A DNA stretch of 9,540 nucleotides from VFZN01 sp050249615 (lineage in GTDB: Bacteria; Acidobacteriota; Vicinamibacteria; Vicinamibacterales; UBA2999). Shown here piece after piece: positions 1 through 6,644 of this stretch. Numbering within the stretch: position 1 is the stretch's first letter; each line of letters begins with the position of its first letter. The stretch is taken from the NCBI GenBank assembly GCA_050249615.1, contig JBFWQE010000191.1, forward strand, positions 1-9,540. The letters run 5' to 3'. A program made the position numbers and the translations under genes. The notes under the pieces are model-generated. The model saw only the letters and a list, made by a program, of their open reading frames with translations, did no database searches and was not told where the DNA came from.

Positions 1-1
1 G

Positions 2-451
2 CGCCGCCAGCCGGGCGACGTGTTGGTGACGACGCACCTGGCCCTCCCGGCGATCTGGTGGTACGGCGACGTGCCCATGGGGGAGGACACGGCCGACGGC
101 AGTCGCCTGGCGGATGGCACCCCCATCCTCGTCGTGGGCTTCGCGCCAGGGCGAATGGAGTGCGGCGGTAACGAGCTTCGCGCGGCGCTCGCGGTCCACC
201 GGCGCGCGCTGGTCTACCTTGGCTTTCGCTTCGACGATGTGCCGAAGGACTTCGACGGACGGCTGCTTTCGACGCTGAGCGAGCTCGGCCCCATGGTCGC
301 GGACGAGCGTTTCTCGGCCGGCGGCCGTGCGGTCATCGTCGAGTTGTCGCGCACGCGCCCGGGCCAGCTCTCTCCGGCTGATGCCGGGAGCCGGGCGGGG
401 CCGTCCCGGCTCGGAGGTTGCCTGACGATGGAGGATGCCAGACGCTGGTGA
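2..451 (+). CDS. C-terminal tail of a GT39/ArnT-like membrane glycosyltransferase (5' end outside window)
   Basis: The reading frame is open from the left window edge to a TGA at 449-451, giving about 149 residues of an incomplete protein. The first visible stretch, PGDVLVTTHLALPAIWWYG, followed by a soluble alpha/beta-like region (ILVVGFAP, ALVYLGFRFDDVP, AVIVELSRTRPG), resembles the periplasmic C-terminal domain of bacterial GT39-type glycosyltransferases, which move a sugar from a polyprenyl-phosphate donor to an envelope acceptor. The neighbouring minus-strand gene carries a similar PGDLIIVEAP segment at the equivalent place, which supports the call. No transmembrane segment lies in the visible part; they would be upstream. 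A GTG at 20 is an internal codon, not a start. The last 30 or so residues look unconserved. The family call rests on this tail alone, so it is moderate. Confidence 0.6.
   Translation, partial: RRQPGDVLVTTHLALPAIWWYGDVPMGEDTADGSRLADGTPILVVGFAPGRMECGGNELRAALAVHRRALVYLGFRFDDVPKDFDGRLLSTLSELGPMVADERFSAGGRAVIVELSRTRPGQLSPADAGSRAGPSRLGGCLTMEDARRW
388..412. terminator. GC-rich hairpin near the 3' end of the first gene
   Basis: GAGCCGGG (388-395) pairs perfectly with CCCGGCTC (405-412) around a 9-nt loop. It lies inside the last codons of the left-edge gene, about 40 bp before its stop and 70 bp from the convergent glycosyltransferase stop. No T-tract follows on either strand, so an intrinsic terminator is doubtful. 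It could slow polymerase or arise by chance in GC-rich DNA. Confidence 0.2.
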
Positions 452-480
452 TCGTCGCGTCGCCCACGTCGTGTCCGCGG

Positions 481-2454
481 TCAGGGGCCTTCCCTGGGCA
501 GATCGGCAGCTGCCGTCGCCGGGGGCGGGGAGTGCAGTACCACCCAACCGCCACGCAGAATGGCGGCGGTGGCGCCCGGCACGCGCGGCGCGTAGTTGAG
601 CCGCGGGCCCATGTGGGCAGCCGGATCGACGAAGCGATAGAAGAACACCTGCCACATCTCGGTGAGCGTGTCGTACTGGAAGCCCCTGAACATCGGGTTG
701 CCGTTGTCGATCAACTGGAGGGCCATCTCGTTGCGGGTCTTGGCCGCCTGAAGCCTCTCCAACTCTGCAAACGACGGCGGTTCAGGGGGCAGTGCCGTCG
801 CGACCACTGCCGCTCGCCGGCGCAGCCGCGCGGCCAGGGCGTGCTGGTACACGCGCCGCGCCAGGTGCCATGATTCGCCGTCGTCGACGTGGATTGCTCG
901 CGCGGCCAGGCCGTCGTGTACGTCGCGGCCGGACAGGGAAACCATGGGAGGCGCTTCGACGATGATGAGGTCCCCCGGATACGTCTCGAGGAACGCGCGC
1001 CTGATCGGCATGACGTTCTGGACGGGCAGGCCGCTGTAGAACACGAGGGGGAGGGCCGAGCCGGTGTCGCCGTACACGCGGGTGCCTGGTTTCAGGCGGA
1101 TGGACTGGAGGTGCTCGACCAACTCGAACAGCGGCGGCTTTGCGCCGTCGGTCGGCGGCCACCACGCGATGGCCTTGCCGGCCGACGCCAGGAGCAGGAC
1201 CAACAGGGCCGATGCGAGCAGCGGTGAATGATGACGCGTGATGGCGCGCGCCGCGGCCGCAAACAGCGTGGCGCCGAACAGGAGCGCTGGCACCAGGAGA
1301 ATCAGCGACAGGCGCGAGTAGAAGTAGCTGGCGGCCGGCACCAGCAGGTTGAAGGCGGCGAAGGCGCCCGCGGTCCATCCCGCCAGCACGATGAGGACGC
1401 GCCGCGAGTGCACGAAGGGCCGGCGCACGCGCTCGGGCACGCGCGCGCGGAACACCTGGATCCAGGTGAGCCATGCCAGCGTGGCCGCCGCGACGACGAC
1501 GAACGGGCGGCGTTCCCACAGATAGAGTCCGATCTCCTCGGCGGTAAGCAGCGTGCGGGCGGCCGGCAGGCTGGCTGCGGAGTCGAGGAAGCCAGTGACC
1601 AGCACCCACGGCACGACGCCCGCCAGGAACGGGCCGGCAAGCAGCAGGAGCTTGGTCCCGATCTTCTCCTGGCGCAGCAGCAGATGGGCGCTTGAGGCGA
1701 AGGCGGCCGCGATGCCCGCCAGCGCGAGCAGGTTCGTGTGAAACAGCAGCGCCAGCACGACTCCGCCCGTGGCGAAGTCGCGGCGCCGCCCTCGCCGGAC
1801 CATACAGGCGAGCAGGAAGGCGGCCACGGCGGTCAGCGCGAGCGTGGCCGAGTAGTAGCGCGCCTGTCGCGCGAGGGTGACGGCCGACGTGCTGATGGTT
1901 GCCGCCGCCAGCGCGGCCCATCCTGCGTCGGTGCCGTAGATTTCCCGCGCGGCCAGGAAGATGGCCAGCAGGAAGACGACCCCGAAGACGACGCCGGGCA
2001 ATCGGGCGGCGACCGTGCGCCGGTACATATCGTCGACGCTGCGCGGGATGTGAGGCGCGGCTGGTGCGACATCGGGCTCGATGCCGTGCAGCCAGAAGCT
2101 GAGCGCCGTCGCGTACAGCGGCAGCCAGCCGTGATAGATGGCCAGTCCCCGATTCGAATAGCTCGAGTCCCTGAATTCGTACTCGGGGTGTTCGGGCCAG
2201 GGCTCGGTGAGGGTGTTCTCGTAGATTGGCTGGCCAAGGTACTGGCTGACCGGAACGCCCTCGGCCAGGATGGTCAGCGCGTTGATGCTGGTCTCGGCTT
2301 CGTCGGTCCAGAGGGGCGCCTCGCCCAGCCGGCACCCGCGCAGCAAGGTGCCGTAGAGGATGACCGCGACCACCAGGCCCCAGTGGACCCGGCGGGATAG
2401 CGACCGGGCACGCGCACGTAAGGCCCACCTCCGGCGCCGGCGAGTCATCCGCAT
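481..2454 (-). CDS. GT39/ArnT-like polytopic membrane glycosyltransferase
   Basis: From ATG at 2454 this encodes 657 residues. A basic N-terminus (five consecutive Arg near residues 5-9) precedes the first membrane helix (about 23-40). The first periplasmic loop holds LWTDEAETS, with the Asp51-Glu52 pair typical of GT39/PMT/ArnT-fold enzymes. About ten further hydrophobic helices follow (roughly 106-124, 152-170, 176-193, 203-219, 228-256, 266-289, 316-336, 352-375, 381-401 and 411-430). ARQARYYS (195-202) is a common family motif. A soluble C-terminal domain covers about 435-657 and includes YPGDLIIVEAP. Such enzymes transfer sugars from polyprenyl-phosphate donors at the periplasmic face; donor and acceptor cannot be read here. 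The start is uncertain. GTG at 2553 (690 aa) has a purine-rich GGAGGAGAGG seven bases upstream but sits in a hairpin loop, and the extra 33 codons include AT-ending codons unusual for this DNA. ATG at 2454 or 2448 lacks a clear ribosome site. Confidence 0.85.
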   Translation of the reverse strand: MRMTRRRRRWALRARARSLSRRVHWGLVVAVILYGTLLRGCRLGEAPLWTDEAETSINALTILAEGVPVSQYLGQPIYENTLTEPWPEHPEYEFRDSSYSNRGLAIYHGWLPLYATALSFWLHGIEPDVAPAAPHIPRSVDDMYRRTVAARLPGVVFGVVFLLAIFLAAREIYGTDAGWAALAAATISTSAVTLARQARYYSATLALTAVAAFLLACMVRRGRRRDFATGGVVLALLFHTNLLALAGIAAAFASSAHLLLRQEKIGTKLLLLAGPFLAGVVPWVLVTGFLDSAASLPAARTLLTAEEIGLYLWERRPFVVVAAATLAWLTWIQVFRARVPERVRRPFVHSRRVLIVLAGWTAGAFAAFNLLVPAASYFYSRLSLILLVPALLFGATLFAAAARAITRHHSPLLASALLVLLLASAGKAIAWWPPTDGAKPPLFELVEHLQSIRLKPGTRVYGDTGSALPLVFYSGLPVQNVMPIRRAFLETYPGDLIIVEAPPMVSLSGRDVHDGLAARAIHVDDGESWHLARRVYQHALAARLRRRAAVVATALPPEPPSFAELERLQAAKTRNEMALQLIDNGNPMFRGFQYDTLTEMWQVFFYRFVDPAAHMGPRLNYAPRVPGATAAILRGGWVVLHSPPPATAAADLPREGP

Positions 2455-2535
2455 CAAAGCATAGACGGACCCATCCGGGACAATCCACTCGATGAGCCCG
2501 CCTATCGCTCGCCCGCGGGCGACGCCGTGGTACGC

Positions 2536-2569
2536 GAGGAGAGGACCGGCCACCTCCGGCCCTCTCCTC
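2536..2569 (-). promoter_or_regulatory. Strong hairpin between the adhesin stop and the glycosyltransferase start
   Basis: GAGGAGAGG (2536-2544) pairs perfectly with CCTCTCCTC (2561-2569). After one A-C mismatch, CCGG (2546-2549) pairs with CCGG (2556-2559), leaving a 6-base loop (2550-2555). It begins 20 bp after the stop codon of the minus-strand ice-binding-like gene. Read on the minus strand, the loop is AGGTGG and contains the possible GTG start at 2553, while the upstream arm is the only good Shine-Dalgarno sequence nearby. It is therefore either a terminator of the upstream gene (no T-tract follows) or a structure that hides the glycosyltransferase translation start. Confidence 0.55.
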
Positions 2570-2589
2570 CACGATCGAGCGATCGACGC

Positions 2590-4194
2590 CTACGGTGTAA
2601 TCGTGAAGACCGACTCCGAGATCGGCGTCAGGAGGTTGAGCGTTCCCGCGGCGGTGAGCGCCGAGAGCCACGTGTAGCGGCCCGGCGGCGCGCCCCGCGG
2701 GACCGCCACCTGCGCCACGGCGCCCTCGTAGGGGAACGGCACGAAGCCACGCGCCACGGGCACCAGGCCGGGTACCAGCCCCCGGCCGGTCCACGACAGC
2801 AACTGCCCGTTCGGCAGCTCCAGGACGACGTAGGCGTCGGCCGGCGCGGACACGGCGCCCGGATTCATCGACACCGTCACGTCAACGACCGTGCCCGGGC
2901 TGAACTCGACGTCGTTGAGGTCGGTCGTCAGCGCCGTGTCGCGCGGCTCGTGGAACTGGATGTTGCCGCGCGCGATGGGGCGCACGGCCCGGGCTTCCAC
3001 GATCTCACCGTTCGAGACGATCACGAGGCCCAGTCGATCGCGCGGGCGCCACCGGTCGTGGCCGACCGTGTCGGGCAGGCCGTCCCCGTCCGCGTCATCC
3101 TCGCCCTCGTCATCGTCGCGGTGCCCTTCGCCGTTGTCCTCGACGAGCACGCTGAACGTGCAGTCGGCCCGCGACCGGCACGTCCCGTTGAACCGCACGG
3201 TTCTCGGCGAGCCATCGTCGTTGACGGCGACGACGTCGATGCCGGTGACGCGTCCGAAGACGTGCATGCGGCCGAACGCGGACGGACGGCTCCGGTGCGC
3301 GTGGTTGAGATACACGAATCGCCCGCGCGCCTCCGCGCCGTCGGCGCCGGGCATCGCGACGAACGCGAACGTCGCCCGCCCGCGGCCCGTGCGCCTGAAG
3401 TCCGGGGTGTCTGGCTCGGGCACCGACAGCTGTCCGCCGCCCGTGACCTTGAAGGCGTCGTGCGGCGGGAACGCGCCGCCGAAGCTGCACGCCGCGACAT
3501 CGCTGTCCTCCATCGTCACGCCGCCCTCGAGCGCGACCGCGCGTCCGTCGACAGTCGTGCCCGCGCCCAGCGTGACGTCGTTCTGCGCGAGGATGTTGCC
3601 GATGACGGACGCCGAGGTCCCCACCGTGGCGCTGGCGCCTGCCACCTGCCACTGCACCTGCGAGCCCTTGCACGTCGAGGTGACGTCAGGCGCCGTCACC
3701 TGCGCGTTGTCGGCGATGGTGAGCAGGCCGCCGACCTGGAACGTCCAGGGCCCGGCGCCGGTGAGCGTGAGGATGCCGGTGAGCGGCGCGTCGCCGTCGA
3801 AGCAGTACACGCCTGGCGCGAGCGACTGGCCGCCGAGGTTCTGGCCCGTGAGGTCGTTGGCCGCGGGACACGTCAGGGCCGCGACCTCCTCGGACGCCGC
3901 CGTGGCGTCCAGCAACGCCTGCACCGCGACCGCGTCGTCCTCGTGAATGCCGCTGGCTTCGTTCACCGTGCCGGGAGGAAAGCCCGTGACCGCCCCACCG
4001 AGGCCCGACCCGACGTCTCCCGTGACCTCGGACGCGCCGGTGTTGACGACTGCGGTCTGGCCCAGTACGGCGAAGCTTTCCGCCGAGCCCAGCGCAATGG
4101 GCTGCGCTGCGGCTGATGTGGCCGCGAGCGTCAGCCACGCCAGCGCCGCCGCGCCGCCGGTCGATCGTCGGACGATCGTGCTCGAATCTGACAT
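2590..4194 (-). CDS. Secreted ice-binding-like (DUF3494) protein with post-COAP-like domain
   Basis: This encodes 534 residues from ATG 4194, chosen because AGGGGGCG lies just upstream and a signal peptide follows at once (hydrophobic 14-30, ending SAAA-Q). A farther in-frame start at 4317 would put 41 non-signal residues in front. Residues about 33-238 match the DUF3494 ice-binding-like beta-solenoid family (ALGSAESFAVLGQTAVVNTG, TGDVGSG, APGVYCFDG, VIGNILAQNDVTLG). Residues about 247-417 resemble the post-COAP domain (GGGQLSVP, ATFAFVA, CTFSVLVEDNGEGH, ARGNIQFHE). Inside it, 356-375 is an acidic insert ending in DADGDGLPD, a calcium-loop pattern (Asp 367, 369, 371, 375). Residues 420-534 form a further beta-rich secreted domain (PPGRYTWLSALT). 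Six Cys (109, 131, 175, 236, 339, 345) could form disulfides. The family includes antifreeze proteins, but many members are adhesins or surface proteins of unknown role, so ice binding is not claimed. No anchor or sorting signal is obvious. Confidence 0.88.
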   Translation of the reverse strand: MSDSSTIVRRSTGGAAALAWLTLAATSAAAQPIALGSAESFAVLGQTAVVNTGASEVTGDVGSGLGGAVTGFPPGTVNEASGIHEDDAVAVQALLDATAASEEVAALTCPAANDLTGQNLGGQSLAPGVYCFDGDAPLTGILTLTGAGPWTFQVGGLLTIADNAQVTAPDVTSTCKGSQVQWQVAGASATVGTSASVIGNILAQNDVTLGAGTTVDGRAVALEGGVTMEDSDVAACSFGGAFPPHDAFKVTGGGQLSVPEPDTPDFRRTGRGRATFAFVAMPGADGAEARGRFVYLNHAHRSRPSAFGRMHVFGRVTGIDVVAVNDDGSPRTVRFNGTCRSRADCTFSVLVEDNGEGHRDDDEGEDDADGDGLPDTVGHDRWRPRDRLGLVIVSNGEIVEARAVRPIARGNIQFHEPRDTALTTDLNDVEFSPGTVVDVTVSMNPGAVSAPADAYVVLELPNGQLLSWTGRGLVPGLVPVARGFVPFPYEGAVAQVAVPRGAPPGRYTWLSALTAAGTLNLLTPISESVFTITP

Positions 4195-4307
4195 GGAACG
4201 CCCCCTTCGAATCTGCGAATCGGTTCGTCGTCCGTCCGCGCTCGTGCAGGGGAACACGGGCCACCAGGCGGGGGGATGAGATGCGCCAGGACCGTCCGGA
4301 CTCGCAG

Positions 4308-4316
4308 AGCTTAACA
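4308..4316 (-). promoter_or_regulatory. Possible extended -10 promoter for the ice-binding-like gene
   Basis: In the 222-bp gap between the HEAT-repeat gene and the ice-binding-like gene, the minus strand reads TGTTAAGCT, matching the TGnTAnnnT extended -10 pattern. It would give a leader of about 105 nt before the start at 4194. No -35 match is seen at 16-18 bp. The rest of the gap (4195-4416) is GC-rich and shows no gene or strong terminator on either strand. Confidence 0.22.
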
Positions 4317-4416
4317 CGGCGGGCCGCGGGGGCGCAGTGTCAGGCCGAGGTCACGCGGCGCGCATCGATGTGCAGCGAAGCGAACGCGAATGCCACCTGG
4401 GCCCGAGCCGGCGGCC

Positions 4417-5637
4417 TCACCGGCGGTCGTCGATATTGCCGATGGCCCACCGCACGGCGCGCCTGACCTCGGGGGACCGATCGTCGCGGGCCGCCTCCAG
4501 GGCGGAGAGCGCAGAGAAGCTCTCGATTTCGCCGAGCGCCCACGCCGCGATGGCCCGGACGCTGTCGTCGGGATCGCGGAGGAGTGGTGTCAGGCTCGGG
4601 ACCGCGGCCGAGGACTCGATCTCGCCCAGGGCCCAGGCTGCCATCCGCCGCACGGAGGGATCGCGGTCCTTGAGCGCGGGCGCGACGACGGCGACCGAGT
4701 CGTGGGCCTCGATTTCGCCGAGCGCCCACAGGGCGGTCAGCCGCACATCGAGCACCGGGTCGCCGAGGAGCGGTGCGAGCAGCGCGACCGCCGACCCGCT
4801 TTCAATTTCGCCGAGGGCCCAGGCCGCCATCTGCCGCGTCCTCGAGTCGGCGTCGGCCACGGCGCCTCTCAGCATCGGGACGCCCCTGGCCGACTCGATC
4901 TCGCCGACCGCCCAGATGGCCATCTGCCGCACCTCGGGCGAGCGGTCGCGAAGCACGCGCGCGAGCGGTTCGAGCGCCGCCTCGTCTTCGATCTGGCCGA
5001 GCGCCCACGCCGCGCGGCGCCGTACCGATTCCGCTTCGTCGTTCAGGGCGCGGCCGAGCGCCGGAATGGCGTCGAGGCTTTCCAGTTCGCCCAGGGCCCA
5101 CGCGGCCATGCTCCGGACCGCGGGATCGCGATCGCCCAGCGCCCCGGTCATCACACTCAGCGTCCCCGGATCTTCGAGCTCACCGAGCCCCAGCAAACCG
5201 GTCTCGCGCAGGCCGGCATCGGCGTCTTTCGCCAGCCGGCCGAAGTCGGCTGCGGCCCAGGCCGGCCTGGCCCGCGCCACCATGCGTGCGGCGATGTGCC
5301 GAACGCATCGGCTCGAGTCCTTCAGCGCGCCGCGAAACGCCTCCAGGACCCGGAGCTCCAGTTCCCCGTTGCCTCGAAGGCCCGTGCGTGGCATGCGGAC
5401 ATCGACGCCTCCGCCTGCCCATGGCATCGGCGTCGGCGTGGGCATCGGCATGGGCATCGGCACGGGGAGGTCGCCGTCCCACCACCCGCCGACGTTGGTG
5501 AGCGAGCGCCCGGCAAGCTCGCACACGGCCGGGTCGGCGGTTCGAAGGGAGGCGAGGAGCCGGACCACCGATTCGGGGTCACGAAGGTCGGGCTGTTGCG
5601 CGGCCAGGGCGGCGGCCAGGAGAACGGCTATAGTCAT
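4417..5637 (-). CDS. Exported HEAT-repeat (PBS lyase HEAT-like) protein
   Basis: This encodes 406 residues from ATG 5637, preceded by GGAG at a good distance (AATGGAGCGATC-ATG); a longer in-frame start at 5718 has no such support and would precede the signal segment. Residues 1-15 (MTIAVLLAAALAAQQ) look like a short signal peptide, so the protein is probably periplasmic. Residues 16-50 resemble one HEAT helix pair, interrupted by a Gly/Trp segment and a Pro-Met tract at 58-72. From 111 to the end run ten units of 31 residues (starts at 111, 142, 173, 204, 235, 266, 297, 328, 359 and a half unit at 390). The last eight share the consensus VRRMAAWALGEIES. HEAT arrays are protein-binding solenoids without enzyme activity; the partner is unknown. 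Divergent from the universal stress gene, with about 80 bp between starts. No cofactor-binding or lyase residues are visible. Confidence 0.9.
   Translation of the reverse strand: MTIAVLLAAALAAQQPDLRDPESVVRLLASLRTADPAVCELAGRSLTNVGGWWDGDLPVPMPMPMPTPTPMPWAGGGVDVRMPRTGLRGNGELELRVLEAFRGALKDSSRCVRHIAARMVARARPAWAAADFGRLAKDADAGLRETGLLGLGELEDPGTLSVMTGALGDRDPAVRSMAAWALGELESLDAIPALGRALNDEAESVRRRAAWALGQIEDEAALEPLARVLRDRSPEVRQMAIWAVGEIESARGVPMLRGAVADADSRTRQMAAWALGEIESGSAVALLAPLLGDPVLDVRLTALWALGEIEAHDSVAVVAPALKDRDPSVRRMAAWALGEIESSAAVPSLTPLLRDPDDSVRAIAAWALGEIESFSALSALEAARDDRSPEVRRAVRWAIGNIDDRR
4420..5307 (-). repeat. 93-bp tandem repeats coding the HEAT array
   Basis: The HEAT units recur every 93 bp. On the plus strand the core reads CTCGATTTCGCCGAGCGCCCA or near variants, for example around 4522, 4615, 4708 and 4801. 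The eight units from 5121 down to 4420 are clearly alike; the two units from 5307 to 5122 are degenerate. The phase never shifts, as expected for a coding repeat that grew by in-frame duplication or is homogenised by recombination. Confidence 0.85.
5423..5464. repeat. Hexamer microsatellite-like tract (GGCRTS x7) coding a Pro-Met/Thr run
   Basis: Seven consecutive hexamers on the plus strand (GGCATC, GGCGTC, GGCGTG, GGCATC, GGCATG, GGCATC, GGCACG) fit GGCRTS or differ by one base. On the minus strand they code PVPMPMPMPTPTPMP in the HEAT protein (residues 58-72), probably an extended flexible spacer. The 6-bp unit keeps the frame if copy number changes. Confidence 0.75.
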
Positions 5638-5706
5638 GATCGCTCCATTGATTCGAGGTGCCCGATTGGATGGGCCGACCCCGGGTATCGTTGGAAGGCT
5701 CGTCAC

Positions 5707-5711
5707 AGGAG
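5707..5711 (+). promoter_or_regulatory. Ribosome-binding site deciding a TTG start
   Basis: AGGAG at 5707-5711 lies six bases before TTG 5718-5720. The upstream in-frame GTG 5658 and ATG 5670 have no comparable site, and the conserved universal-stress fold begins shortly after the TTG. This favours TTG as the true start. Confidence 0.65.
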
Positions 5712-5717
5712 TCACCA

Positions 5718-6596
5718 TTGAGCGTCCATGTCAACAAGCGGCTCGAACGGACCTTCGGGGTGTTCCATCCATCCGACTTCTCTCCGGCGAGCGAGGTCGC
5801 CTTCGCTCACGCGCTCAAGATCGCGCTGGAGTCGAAGGCGGATCTCGACCTGATGCACGTCGGGGCGACGGCCGATCTCCGCGAAGCCGACTGGTCCGGG
5901 TTCCCGGGGCTCCGGGCGACCCTGGCCCGGTGGGGTGTGCTGCCCGAGGGGATCGAGGCCGAGGCGGTGGACGATGCGCTGGGGCTCAGCGTGAGGAAGA
6001 TCATCAAGGCCGGCCGCGATCCGGTCGACGTCATGCTGGAGCACGTCCGCACGTTCGCGCCCGACCTGATTGTGCTGTCCACGCACCAGCGGGACGGTAT
6101 CGATCGGTGGCTGCACCGGAGCGTGGCCGAGCCGCTGGCGCGCCGCTCGGGCGCCATGACGCTGTTCGTGCCCCAGGGAGGGCACGGATTCGTGTCGCCC
6201 GAGGACGGCCGGGTCACCCTGCGACGGGTGCTCATTCCCGTCGATCACGCGCCAGGTGCCGACACCGCGATCGACAGGGCCTGGGGCCTGGTGCGCGGGC
6301 TTGGCTGCACCGCGAGCGAGGCCCGGCTCATCCACGTCGGAGACCCGGGCCGGGCGCCGACACCGGGCGGCCGGCCGGCGGACGCGGGCTGGTCGCCGGA
6401 GATGGTCGTGAGGCAGGGGGATGTCGTGCGGTGCGTCCTGGGGGAGGCCGAACAGTGGGGCGCCGATCTCCTGGTGCTGGCGACCCAGGGCCACCAGGGC
6501 TTCCTCGATGCGCTCCGTGGCAGCACGACCGAGCGCGTCGTGCGCGGCGCCCGGTGTCCGGTGCTCGCGGTTCCAGAGCCGCACGAGCACGTGTAG
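5718..6596 (+). CDS. Tandem-domain universal stress protein (UspA family)
   Basis: From TTG 5718 this encodes 292 residues with two Usp domains; a GTG at 5658 would add 20. Domain 1 spans about 10-152, with GVFHPSDFS (Asp20 near the adenine-contact position) and DLIVLSTHQRDG. Domain 2 spans about 168-286, with RRVLIPVDHAPG (Asp176) and LLVLATQGHQGFLDALRGST (251-270), followed by TERVVRGARCPVLAVPE. The second domain keeps the Gly-x2-Gly...Gly-Ser/Thr nucleotide-binding loop. The matching loop of domain 1 (HQRDGIDRWLHRSVAEP) lacks these glycines, so it probably binds no ATP and may be structural. No signal peptide or membrane helix, so cytosolic. Universal stress proteins help survive starvation, oxidants or low oxygen, but the exact role varies. 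It is divergent from the HEAT gene and converges on the FAD oxidoreductase gene. Confidence 0.92.
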   Translation: MSVHVNKRLERTFGVFHPSDFSPASEVAFAHALKIALESKADLDLMHVGATADLREADWSGFPGLRATLARWGVLPEGIEAEAVDDALGLSVRKIIKAGRDPVDVMLEHVRTFAPDLIVLSTHQRDGIDRWLHRSVAEPLARRSGAMTLFVPQGGHGFVSPEDGRVTLRRVLIPVDHAPGADTAIDRAWGLVRGLGCTASEARLIHVGDPGRAPTPGGRPADAGWSPEMVVRQGDVVRCVLGEAEQWGADLLVLATQGHQGFLDALRGSTTERVVRGARCPVLAVPEPHEHV

Positions 6597-6604
6597 GAAG
6601 CGGT

Positions 6605-6632
6605 CCGGGCCGATGCACGCCCGTTGGCCCGG
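6605..6632. terminator. Hairpin between convergent genes, possible bidirectional terminator
   Basis: CCGGGCC (6605-6611) pairs with GGCCCGG (6626-6632). One G-T and one A-T pair extend it inward to nine pairs around a 10-base loop. It sits in the 48-bp gap between the stress-protein stop (6596) and the oxidoreductase stop (6645), where both transcripts should end. No T-tract follows on either strand, so it may act with Rho or as a processing end. Confidence 0.45.
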
Positions 6633-6644
6633 CGTGTCATCTCC

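Noticed and set aside
2509..2522. 14-base palindrome TCGCCCGCGGGCGA just inside or upstream of the glycosyltransferase start
   Set aside because: It is made only of common GC-rich words and has no partner site or promoter in register. Too weak to call an operator.
2509..2553. The extra 33 codons giving a 690-residue glycosyltransferase from GTG 2553
   Set aside because: Not used as the main start because the GTG is in a hairpin loop and the codons near 2454-2490 are unlike the rest of the gene. It is kept as a stated alternative.
4162..4178. Inverted repeat CGATCGTC-G-GACGATCG near the adhesin start
   Set aside because: It lies in the signal-peptide codons 12-28 bp inside the gene. A short palindrome of this composition can arise by chance, and no second copy flanks the promoter.
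4182..4215. Direct repeat TCGAATCTG at 4182-4190 and 4207-4215 around the adhesin ribosome site
   Set aside because: Only nine bases in two copies, one of them coding. No mobile-element or regulator signature goes with it.
4420..5121. Regular repeats that could suggest a CRISPR array
   Set aside because: The unit is 93 bp with no unique spacers, stays in one reading frame and codes recognisable HEAT units.
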